Of a DNA stretch of 64,000 nt, positions 54,975-64,000 are shown piece by piece (the stretch's first letter is position 1; every line of letters starts with the position of its first letter). The stretch is from Pyrenopolyporus hunteri (lineage: Eukaryota; Ascomycota; Sordariomycetes; Xylariales; Hypoxylaceae): contig CADCXC010000037.1 in assembly GCA_902806595.1 (NCBI GenBank), positions 1,426,001 to 1,490,000 of the forward strand. Direction: 5' to 3'. A program made the translations under genes and the position numbers. The notes beneath the pieces were generated by a model. The model saw nothing but the letters and a program-made list of their open reading frames with translations, did not search any database and was not told the origin of the DNA.

Positions 54975-57900
54975 ATGGATCCGCAACAGCCGAACCAACC
55001 TCATCTCCTTACCGACACTAATCCCCCCTTTCCCGCCGTTACCTCTAGAACTGCGAGCAGCACTCCGATTTCCTCCCCGGGCTTGTTTAGCCCAACGAAT
55101 CCTCGTTCCAATGCCTTCTTCGCACACTCCGCCTCTGATGCTTCCACGCCGACGGCCGCCTCGGCCAGCCCTTATCTGCATCCCCTGCAGAACCATAGAG
55201 TCCGAGAGTAAGTATCTCGTGTGCCCGCACATGTATGGCGCTGTGGCTAGGCGCTTCCGTACGACGTGATTACGAGCGTCATGGCCCAGGTAGGGGCCGA
55301 GTTCGGTCTCCGAATAGGCTCTTTGTCTGGGCTTTTCGTCTGTACTCCGCTTTTGGCTAACAGATCCCGACGATTACAGGACGCACAAGGCCCTTGTCGA
55401 CATGGACCATATGACGGGACGAAAGATTATCAATCAATACGAAGTAATCGAAGAACTTGGCCGTGGCGTACACGGCAAAGTGAAACTAGCCCGCAACCTC
55501 GAAACCGGCGAGAACGTCGCTATTAAAATTATTCCTAGATTCTCTAAGAAGCGCCGCCTAGGAAAGGTTACCGCTTCGCCCCAGGACAAGACAAAGAGAG
55601 AGATAGCTATTCTGAAAAAGATCCGTCACCCCAATGTCGTCGCTCTCCTTGAGATTATCGATGATCCGGAGTTCAAAAAGATCTACATGGTCCTCGAACA
55701 TGTCGAGTTGGGAGAAGTCGTCTGGCGGAAGAAGGGCCTGCCTTATGTCTGTAACATTGAGAGGAGGAGGATCGAGAAGGAAATGCGTGGGGAGCTGAGC
55801 ACCGAAGAAGAAGAGCGTTATATCCAGCTTCTTGAAAGGCGGCAGGCTCTAAACGACGTGAAGAGGGCAAAGATGATGCAAACTCAAAAAGGCCCAGAAG
55901 ACTTCTGGAGCATTGAGTACGGCGCCGCAAACGATGACGATTCCGAAGGCCACCCGCGTTCGATAGGGAGGGAGGGCAGTGACCTTTTCCGGTCGGCTAG
56001 GCTGGCCGCCTCCTCATCGAAGACCGGATCCAGGGCCACATCTCCGAGTCGTTCGCACGCCCAATCTGCACACTCAGGTTCTCACACGGGCACTCCCCTC
56101 CCCTCAGAATATGACGCCTCCTCGGTCAGCGCCGGTTTCGACGGCGAAAGCGACATCGAGACTCCCGGACCCCTACGCTCTCAGCCCGGATCTTCAGCTG
56201 CCCTAGACAGAACAGTCACTTCTATGTTCCCTGAGGACGCTACGTTTCGTGGTCGGTCTCCTAGCATGGCCGACTCCATCATTTCGCATATGTCGTCCAT
56301 TGATTACAACCCGCAACCGCATGATCCATTCGCCGACGACTTCTCTTACGTTCCCTGCTTCACCATCGAGGATGCCCGTGCTACGTTCAGGGACACTGTT
56401 CTCGGCTTGGAATACTTACATTACGAAGGCGTGGTCCATCGTGATATCAAGCCGGCCAATCTCCTATGGACTAAGGACCACAGGGTGAAGATCTCCGACT
56501 TCGGCGTTTCTTACTTCGGTCGGCCTATCCGCGAAGGCGAGCCTGATGAGCTTGTATCCGAGTCTGAGGCTCGTGACTTCGACGACGATCTTGAATTAGC
56601 TAAGACCGTCGGCACGCCTGCCTTCTTCGCACCGGAGTTATGCTATACGGATGCGGCCGCAGAGCAGCCAAAAATTTCCGAGCAAATCGATGTGTGGTCT
56701 TTGGGGGTGACGCTTTACTGCTTGATTTTTGCTCGCATCCCGTTCATGGCTGAGGACGAATACCAGATGTTCCATAAGATCGCCAAAGAGGAAGTATATA
56801 TCCCTCGCCGCCGACTCAAGCCTGTTGATCCTCAGCACTCCCCATCGTCCACATCCTTGTATAAACGCGTCAACAGCGAGCCATACCGCGATGACAGCAT
56901 CATCGCATACGAGGATATTGACGACCTACTCTACGACCTTTTACGCCGTATGTTAACTAAGAACCCGGAGAAGCGAATAAGGTTGAGAGAGGTGAAACGG
57001 CACCCTTGGGTTGTGCAAGGTATTCCTAACCTCCTTGCCTGGATTGACGAAACAGACCCTTCGCGCCGCACCTCGGGTCGCAAGATTGAGGTCGACGAAC
57101 GAGAAATTACACGTGCTGTCGTACCTCTCACTTTCCTGGAGAGAGCTCGCTCGGTTGTAAAGAAAGCAGTTGGTAAAGTTATGCATCCACGCACCGAGAG
57201 GGCGGAAGGTTACTCGCGTAGGAGGGCAGCTAGCAGTGCCGCCAGTTCCGCGGGTGATACGCCTCCAAATATAGCATCGGCACCGCACATACGAGACGCA
57301 CGCCGGAAGAGTTTACGCCCCGACGATTATTTCGCTACCGTTAGAGAAAGTGACCACCCTCTGTCGCAAAGCGTTACTGTAACTCCTCAGGAGTCCCCGG
57401 TCCACGAAGGATCGGATTTTGCCCAGCGTGGGATGGCACTGGTAGGCGGAGATTTTAGACGCAATGCGAGCGGCTCTGTCAGCGATTTTAACGCGCAACC
57501 AGATATGGCAGGACCGCCGTCGACCTCCACTTCTTTCTCGTCGATCAAGGGCCACCTGAGTAGCCGTCACGGCCGAACTAGATCCATTACCAACGCAATT
57601 CTTGCTCTCGCTCCGGGGAGAGACCTACATACGACGCCGAATTCTCCCGCACTCGAAACCTGTATCAAAGACGATCCGATCGCTTCCTTACGTAAAGCCC
57701 GCGACCTAGATGTCATGGACGAATCATCCCGCTCGCGGTCAGTAGATCGCGGGCTATTTGGCTGTAGCGATAAGCGCGCCGAAGCTAAAGTTGCTTTGAG
57801 CACGGCGATAGCCCCAGGGAATATGGAACTACCCAAACGTCCTCTCTCAGTCCACCCACCAGAGGTCAAGTCTCACGCCTTCCATTGGGGAACTTCCCTG

Positions 57901-58839
57901 GCCTCCCCTATGTTCTTTCATCCCCGAGCCGTCGGCACCTACCAACATGGTCAACCTAACTCTGATCCAAACATGCATGAAACCCATTTAGGCACGGTAG
58001 AGCTGGATCAACGACCAGTGACGTCTCATCGGGCAACTCAGGTAGAAGGCCATGCTCCGCCCCCAAAAGTGTATAACCCGTCCACCCCAGGATTTTTTGC
58101 GCGGATGCACGAACATACGATCCGCCGACATCAGGAAGACGTCGACCGGGCTAAGCGCGAACACGAATCTTACGGGGAGGACTCTGCTGACGATATGCCG
58201 TATCCCTCTTCACCGGAAGACGAGCTCACTCTCGATCACGCCCAACCCCCTTCAAGAGGAGACACCGGCACTGCTGCAACGTCCGCTTCAGCATCTACGG
58301 GTACGCTGATGACGCCGCTTACTAGCCCAAGCGAGTCGACGAGTCCAATCAGCCTTGGCAATATATCGGGCCGAAGCGAGGATTCACAGGTATTCCGCTC
58401 GGATCCGTCGTTGCCAGCGCTCCTCAGCGGCGCTAGCTCAGTATCTGCTGACGCAGAAGGGGAGTTCCTTTTACGCCCAGGTTCCGTCGAACGACCCTCA
58501 CTTATTGATACCACTGATTCGTTGACCCCGCCCGCCTTGAGAAAGGAGCCGATTTCTGGGTTCCCCTTTGACGGCGACGAGCAGTACCAAACGTTATTAC
58601 TTCCTCGGCCACAACGGCCGTTGGCCACATCTTCTCTCCTAACTACGAGAGCCGTCGATGATGACGACGGCAGCGATAGCGACGAAGGCCTCGTGATGAA
58701 GCCTAAGAAGCGATCGCCTCCTAAAGATCACGCCAGCTCGCCACTGGGCAGGACTCTGTCAAACGCAAAGAGACGCGATACCCAGACGAGCATTGGCAGC
58801 ACAGAGACGGCGAAGAAAATACTAATGCAAAGCCAATGA
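54975..58839 (+). CDS. Ssp1/CaMKK-like serine/threonine protein kinase (upstream kinase of AMPK/Snf1)
   Basis: Large fungal kinase of the CaMKK/Ssp1/Sak1-Tos3-Elm1 group, which phosphorylates the Snf1/AMPK activation loop. Exons 54975-55207 and 55380-58839; the 172-bp intron has a GTAAGT donor and ATTACAG acceptor. In phase, 1,230 aa. The splice gives VRETHKALVDMDHMTGRKIINQYE, the characteristic entry to the kinase domain. Motifs: GRGVHGKVKLA (about 106), AIKII, VVHRDIKPANLLW (HRD about 431), ISDFGVSYF, TVGTPAFFAPEL and DVWSLGVTLY. A ~200-residue disordered insert splits the domain between the N-lobe and helix E, as in other fungal members. A long Ser/Pro-rich tail with a basic C-terminus follows (KPKKRSPPKD). 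Which yeast paralogue it corresponds to is not settled. Confidence 0.92.
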
Positions 58840-59997
58840 GGGTTGTGGCGCTATAAGTGCATCGTTGCACCCTACACCACCGCTCAGGGGCGGTTGCCTT
58901 TCAGCCCTGCCATGCTCTTTGATCGCACGGGACTCGATATGTTTCCGGCACAGGAATCAGCTCATACGAGCTTGGTACTCTCGAAATTTCTAGGCTCCAG
59001 CGAGTCTTGCAAATAGAATGTGATGGGGGATGCCTAGTCCGCCCAAAATCTAGCTTTATCCACTAGTGATTCTCTACGATCACGGACAAGGCCTCGACAA
59101 ACTACGCTGTGGTTTTGACGTCGTCGAAGAGCGTCGAATTATTTTTGAAGAACAATCACCCCTCTTCTTTTTTGGGAGAATATGTATAACATGAGAAATC
59201 TGTTGCTTTACGACGACGATGTCTGGGTGCGATGTTGATGGCTAATGGGATCAAACATGACGGACGACGGGACGAGACACGGACGTGCTCAGCGATGTCT
59301 ATGCGTGGCTTCTTAAGCGTGCATGAAAAACACTTTTCTACTTCGTGGGGCTTGGGTTATTCTAAAGACGAAATTGCAGAGATAATTCACATGGTCACGG
59401 GTTTAAGCCTTGTTGATATGGCGGAAGTGTTTGCTAGAAGTGGACTGCCACGTTCTCTCGGCGTATTCCGCCCCCTATCGCTTCGCTTCCTTTTACCGAA
59501 CATGTAGGAAGGGTCTTCATATCCATCTTTTCTCGGCCGGGAATAATCATTCCGAGGCGGTTTGACAACAGTCAAGCGAACCTCGAAAAGGGGTCTCGGG
59601 CGGAACGGCATAGGATCATATTCGGGGATGGTGGCAATCTGGTTTGAGCGCGCTGATAGACCATAATTTGATATGCATCCGAGCGGAGTTCTCGCGGGTA
59701 CTTTTTACAATTTACATCATCGTCATCTTGTTGTGTATACAGATGTTACCGTTGTTTTAAATTGACTGACTTATATGTGCATTATTTGATTACCTACCTA
59801 CCTACCTACTTAGGTATATATAATATGCCTACATTAAATTATGCTTGAAGGAGTTGTGTAATATGTCCCATCTCCTTAGGAAATCTTTACGACTTTTGAC
59901 CATTCTTTTGCATCTACCCAGAAACACCTTTAGCTAGAATGGATATCGGCCTATGCACCTTAAATATTCATTTCATCTCGTTCTATTAATTACCTAT
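58840..59997. other. Convergent spacer between the kinase and esterase genes
   Basis: Kinase 3' UTR and the esterase 3' side. A 91-codon ATG frame at 59232-59507 shows no recognisable domain. It includes an ACCTACCT patch at 59791-59816. Confidence 0.5.
59791..59816. repeat. Tandem TACC units ending in TAGGTA
   Basis: Four to five tandem CTAC-type units followed by the inverse TAGGTA. Same motif family as at 10768, 49994 and 53891. Confidence 0.65.
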
Positions 59998-61576
59998 CTA
60001 CACTCCAAACGGATACGTCTCTCCTTTCGCAAGAGGTTCCTTTGGTTGAGCGGTCTCGAAGGCGTGGACAGCATTCGTCCTGTCAAACCAAACAAACGCG
60101 TCGTACTGATCCGTGAGATTGGTCTTGATATAATGGCTCCACCTCTCCGTATCAGGCCTATATATCACGCCGATGAACCGCTGCAGCATAGGCTCCGTCT
60201 TCATGCCGCGCAAGTCCACCATGAAAGACGGGATCCCCGTGTCGTGGAATGCCCTCTCGTAGCTGTCCGGACGGGACGGGTTGACGTCCATCACCTGCAT
60301 CGGCTCGTCCCACTCGTCGGCCGCCGCGACGGTCCCGGCGTGCGTCCCGCACCCGATGATGGACACCTCGCCGGGGAAGTTCTCGCGGCACAGCTGGCCC
60401 AGGTTGATCTCGCCGCGCTGGGTGCCCATGCTCGAGCCCCGGGCGTCGCCGAGGTGCGAGTTGTGCGCCCAGACGACGGCCTTGGAGCCCGGGCGCAGCT
60501 TCAGCAGCCGCGACAGGGTGTTGAACATGTGCGTGTCCCGGATGTTCCACGACGTCTTGTCCCCGTAGAACATGGCCCGGTAGTACTTCTCCGCGTCCCG
60601 CACCGTCCGCGCGTTCATCTCCGCGTCGATGAACGCCTCCTGCCCGTCCTCCGCGGACTGCGTCGCGAGCTCCATCCGGTTCGCCAGGAGCTGCTGCAGC
60701 ATCTTCATCACCCCCGACTCGCACTTCGCCGAGTCCTCGTAGAAGGACTTCCGCCCGTATTCTTGCGGGTCCTCGAGCCATGGCTCTAGACAGCCGTACC
60801 GCTTCCGCGCGGCTTTTGCGAGGGCGGGGTCGACCTGCTGGGGTGTTAATAGGGGTCGAGTATTGAACTCGTGTGGGCGCCTACCTTATCGAGGTATTCG
60901 ATCACTGCGCGGGTCGAAGCACCCATGCTGTAGAGGTCGAGGCCGTTGAAGGACGTCCTCTGGTTCATGGGCAGACGAGCATTGTGCTCTCGGAGCCAGT
61001 CTACGAATTCTTGCACTTCGGTGTTGCGCCACATCTACGACGTATTGTAGAGTTAGTGCATCCCAACTATTTGCGAGATGAAGGGTAATTAGGGGTAGGA
61101 GCCGCTCATACCCAGCGTGGGAAATGGTCGAATACGCGGATGGGCACTTCCTTGGACTGGCGAGGATGCTGCCGCACGTAGTGGTCGATAGTCCGGGCGT
61201 CAGGCCAGTCACCCTCGATGGCCACGTGATTGAAGCCATGCTCTTCGATCAGACGTTTCGTGATGGCGGCCCGCGCTCTGTAGAATTCGGATGTGCCATG
61301 GCTATGTGGCAAGTTAGTGACTAAGCCGTCGAGTAATAAATGCTAGGGATAAAGAGGTAGACTATCGAGTGAAAGGTAGGTAGGGTAGTAGTTAGGCAGG
61401 TAGGTAGGTGTGATCGTTACTGACCTCCCGTCACCAATAAGGACTAGGCGGGAATTTCCAAAGACGTCAAACTTAGCTCCGAACTGGCTGCTCTCGATTG
61501 GTGGCAACTGCTGAGCAGCGCCTTTTAGAAGCTCTGTTAGTCCGGTAGTCATTCTTGCACCAAGTCTAGATACCAT
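59998..61576 (-). CDS. Erythromycin-esterase-family protein (EreA-like fold)
   Basis: Member of the erythromycin esterase / succinoglycan-biosynthesis-like family; the natural substrate in fungi is unknown. Exons (minus): 61576-61425, 61301-61112, 61034-60885 and 60834-59998; introns 123, 77 and 50 bp, product 442 aa. Splicing restores LVLIGDGSHGTSEFYRARA, then VAIEGDWPDA, FPRWMWRNTEVQEFVDWLREH, SFNGLDLYSMGASTRAVI and the late motif VVWAHNSHLGDAR. His52 of the SHGT motif is present, but the usual preceding Glu (GExxHG) is Asp49. No signal peptide is visible, so it is probably cytosolic. The last exon is much more GC-rich than the surroundings. ATG 61576 is the first in frame; 61552 is a possible second start. 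Confidence 0.9.
61376..61410. repeat. AGGTAGGT repeat patch inside intron 1 of the esterase gene
   Basis: AGGTAGGTAGG, a short gap, then CAGGTAGGTAGGTG. The motif family common in spacers also occupies this 123-bp intron. Confidence 0.6.
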
Positions 61577-62458
61577 AGGCAAGTCCTGGGTAATTCAAGA
61601 GATAGCTATCTGTTTACGTCTTTTGACTTAGATTACCTAGTTATATTAAATAGAGATCTCTAGGAAAACCCAAGCTGATGTTTCAGATCCATGCGAACTG
61701 CTTGCTGCTTGAGAAAAGAGGCTATATAGGTATTTTAGATGTTCTCAGCGCCCCTTGTGGCGACTCAAAAGTGGGCAACCATCAGGACCTCACATTTTCA
61801 TCATAACGTCATGACAGCTGGGGCTAGCCAGCTCCCCGCCCCGATCATTACTCGTCAGAATCAGGAGAGTGCGACTCCATACGATGAAAGTCTTAGGTAA
61901 ACACTACCTGTTAGTTTTCCCTATATATTCATCATCGCGTATCTAGCTGTCTTTTCAGATCACGATCGCTTGTCTGGGGTTAGTATACACCAGGGACTAG
62001 AAAAGGGGGGGGAAGTAAGAGGGGAACCAGGTGGAAGGTCAAGAAAACCAAATCCGGAGCAAATTGTCCTCTATATTTCTTGGCGGAGGGAGTAGTGGAC
62101 TGGGTAGTAATACCACTATATTACATGATATCACAAGTCTTTAGACAATAAAAGGGTTCATTGGGACGATTTATCCAACGGAGTAGAGGGGCAATTTGCC
62201 TTTCGAGTGGGTCAGATTAAATGTTGTGAATAACGAGGCCGATATACTAGGAAACTTATCGTAACGAGGACGAGGACATATAAAGCTCTTAAATCCTTAC
62301 CGAGGTGGTTACACTTAACTAATTTACTACTATCGCCGAAACACGAAAGACATATACACAGGCTAATATGTTGCAAGCCTTTTATTTTGGCGCTCATTAT
62401 AAGTCGATCTAAGGTCCTAATCTGCCTTACGAAACCGCTGAGACTCGCAAGATTAAAG
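61577..62458. other. Spacer between the esterase start and the membrane-protein stop
   Basis: Both neighbours are on the minus strand, so it holds the esterase promoter and the 3' end of the membrane-protein gene. No further gene seen. Confidence 0.5.
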
Positions 62459-63552
62459 CTATTTTAAACCGCCCAGGCGAATACACTTGTCAACCCACGT
62501 CTCCTTGGGCTGCTTCTTTTGCGACCAGCCCCAAGTCCTCCAAGTGCTCTCGGTAGTGGCTGTGACCTCGGTTCGTCCGGCTACGGAGGGAGCTGCCGGC
62601 GGAGGCATCCTCGCGTTGGGAGGGACCGTGACCCCGTCCGCCCGCGTGTTTTTGTAGAAGCCGGTCATGATTTGGTTCACGTAGAGGGAGTTCGAGCCCC
62701 TGTCGGCGTTCGCGCCGGCTCGCGGCGCGCTGGATCTTCTCGGATTCGTGGTGTACCGATCAGGGCTGGATTGCCGCTTCTCATCCATGTACGTCCCATA
62801 CTGCGAAACATTGCCGTCCTCGGCGGCATACGCAGCCGCCATGAGGTCGTCCATGATTTTTGATTGCGTCCTTCCGTTTGCATTGTAGTTTCCTGTTTCT
62901 GGAGAATCGTCCATTTTCTGGAAGCCGCCCGATGAAAATCCAGAGTGACGCCGGTTTCTGCGGTTTCGGCGTCGATAGCACTTCCATATTATAAATAATA
63001 TGGTTGCGACGATCACTGCTCCTCCTATTTTTGGACACCGTTCGTTAGTTAAGGTGTCTTAGAGGGGACTACGTCCTAGGTGCGAACTCACCAACCGTGC
63101 CAAGCGCTATGGCGGCGTCTTTGCTCATGGCGGGCTTAGGGCCTTCAACTTGGCTTGCCTCAGCTTGTATAGGTTCGTTGCTTGCTGCCAGCGGACCGGG
63201 CGATAGGGTGATGCTTGGGCTTGATGATGTTGGCTGGGAGGGCTCCGGGCTAGTGGCTGTCGATTCGATGCCTCCTGGCTGCACCGTTGACGTATCTATC
63301 GTCGACTGGGAAGAGCCTGGGTTGATAACAGTAGGGGGTGCAGGGAACACATCCGTCGTTGGCGATGGACTATCCGGCTCTCCTTCATCTTCAGAATCGG
63401 ACAGATCGGAGTCTTCGATAGTATCGGGAACATCGTCGCGAACGAACACCTTCAGGTTGCTTGCGCGAGTGCGCCTCTGATGAATTGAGCTCCTTCATCT
63501 CTATCAGTACTGAAGTATATATAAATGAGCTATGAGCATAGGCCTACCTCAT
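62459..63552 (-). CDS. Single-pass membrane protein, Ser/Pro-rich N-terminal domain, unknown function
   Basis: Exons (minus) 63552-63548, 63474-63092 and 63024-62459; introns 73 and 67 bp, product 317 aa. The first coding exon is only ATGAG; the splice to an acceptor ending CAGAG continues MRRTRASNLKVFVRDDVPDT in frame. Residues ~14-30 are acidic (EDSDLSDSEDEGE), and ~30-120 are Ser/Thr/Pro-rich without Cys. A transmembrane helix (GAVIVATILFIIW, ~130-145) is followed by the stop-transfer run KCYRRRNRRNRR. The ~165-residue tail has SSLYVNQI-like and WRTWGW segments and ends RLGGLK. No signal peptide is visible, so it may be a type III or tail-region membrane protein resembling fungal wall-sensor-like proteins. 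The start and the tiny first exon are the weakest parts. Confidence 0.65.
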
Positions 63553-63816
63553 TGTAAATGCGCTACACTATTAGAACCTTGACAGACTAGGCTTCCTAAA
63601 AAATCGATAAACAAAAGGGAATCGAAGAAGTTGACCGTAATGAAAGTAGTTATCAGTAATTAGGTCCTGCCGTAGATTTGGAATAGTGAGGGCGCAGCCC
63701 AATTAGTCGAAGGGAAGTGAAGAAGCGAAGTGAAGTTGACCTGCGAAGCACACGTGCCCAGTTGCCAAAGCAGTACAGGTGCAGATTTCGAAGACACGTC
63801 TGTGGGAGCGATCTCT
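63553..63816. other. Promoter-side spacer of the membrane-protein gene
   Basis: Short spacer between the proposed membrane-protein start and the open frame at the window edge. No feature recognised. Confidence 0.4.
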
Positions 63817-64000
63817 TTAATAAAATAGGAACCGGCCATTGGAGATCGTCATCCCAACTGCCCCGGGAAATGTGAAACCCGCGATGAGTGAAGCACTGAC
63901 GATGAGAAGTTTCAAACCTCGACTACGAACGTTGATCACCTTGGCGCCAAGGTCGTCGACAGCGCTGTTCAATTCGTCGGACCCAACGAAGTCGCCCACC
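63817..64000 (-). CDS. Possible 3' end of a further minus-strand gene (partial)
   Basis: A frame open from the window edge to TAA at 63817 (about 61 codons, no ATG at its start). It has an amphipathic DDLGAKVINVRSRGLKL followed by a hydrophobic LIVSASLIAGFTFPGAVGM segment that could be a membrane helix. No family recognised. The true end could instead be an intron donor, and the frame could be chance. Confidence 0.3.
   Translation of the reverse strand, partial: VGDFVGSDELNSAVDDLGAKVINVRSRGLKLLIVSASLIAGFTFPGAVGMTISNGRFLFY

Noticed and set aside
55352..55380. U2 snRNA-like string (CTTTTGGCTAA)
   Set aside because: It is a short chance match at the 3' end of the kinase intron, where CTAAC serves as branch site; no U2 body follows.
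59232..59507. 91-codon ATG frame downstream of the kinase
   Set aside because: It lies in the expected 3' UTR, shows no domain, and the antisense strand is equally open over part of it.
60158..60781. Long GC-rich minus-strand frame overlapping the esterase last exon
   Set aside because: It is a shadow of the GC-rich esterase exon in another frame; the product is Arg/Gly/Ala-rich without family motifs.

Overview
The window is nuclear DNA from a filamentous ascomycete, most likely a Sordariomycete. The evidence is many short spliceosomal introns (about 45-190 bp, GTRAGT donors, CTRAY branch sites, YAG acceptors), a CYS-3/MetR-type bZIP factor, a CFEM GPI-anchored protein, a fungal nitrilase, an Ssp1-type CaMKK-like kinase, and wide spacers full of a TAGGTACCTA/ACCTACCT motif. 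Protein identities come from recognising family motifs by eye. Exon boundaries were worked out by hand from splice consensus and protein continuity. No database search was run.

Layout. 1-16.6 kb is compact housekeeping DNA: the 3' part of APC10/DOC1 (+), a Pof1-type NMN adenylyltransferase (+), chorismate synthase (-), a mitochondrial lipoate-protein ligase (+), the Vps11/Pep5 RING subunit of HOPS/CORVET (-), Mlh3 (-), and a Ser/Thr-rich fungal protein of unknown function (+). 17.3-21.7 kb holds a nitrilase (-) and a CFEM protein (-). 21.7-26.6 kb is mostly leader and gene-poor spacer. 26.6-34.3 kb holds the ribonucleotide reductase large subunit (-), a TatD nuclease (+) and the kinetochore protein Chl4/Mis15/CENP-N (-). 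36.8-42.6 kb holds the CYS-3-like bZIP gene (+), a small conserved protein (-) and an FAD-dependent oxidoreductase with an in-frame TAG (+). 42.6-54.4 kb has no intact gene I can support, but contains one minus-strand frame that is unusually open (44.9-46.4 kb). 55.0-58.8 kb is a 1,230-aa CaMKK-like kinase (+), 60.0-61.6 kb an erythromycin-esterase-family protein (-), and 62.5-63.6 kb a single-pass membrane protein (-).

The genes do not form one pathway or cluster. Some share cell-cycle or DNA-metabolism roles (APC10, Mlh3, RNR1, TatD, Chl4). The RNR1 upstream region carries several MluI cell-cycle-box-like sites and Chl4 carries one. Chorismate synthase has a Gcn4/CPC1-type TGAGTCA site. I see no tRNA, rRNA, CRISPR array or intact transposon, and nothing I can defend as a wholly new system. 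The most useful leads are the interrupted oxidoreductase with a small ORF just upstream, the decayed-looking frame at 44.9-46.4 kb, the in-frame ATG at the end of the long bZIP-gene intron, the degenerate Mlh3 ATPase motif beside an intact nuclease motif, and the 641-bp nitrilase intron.
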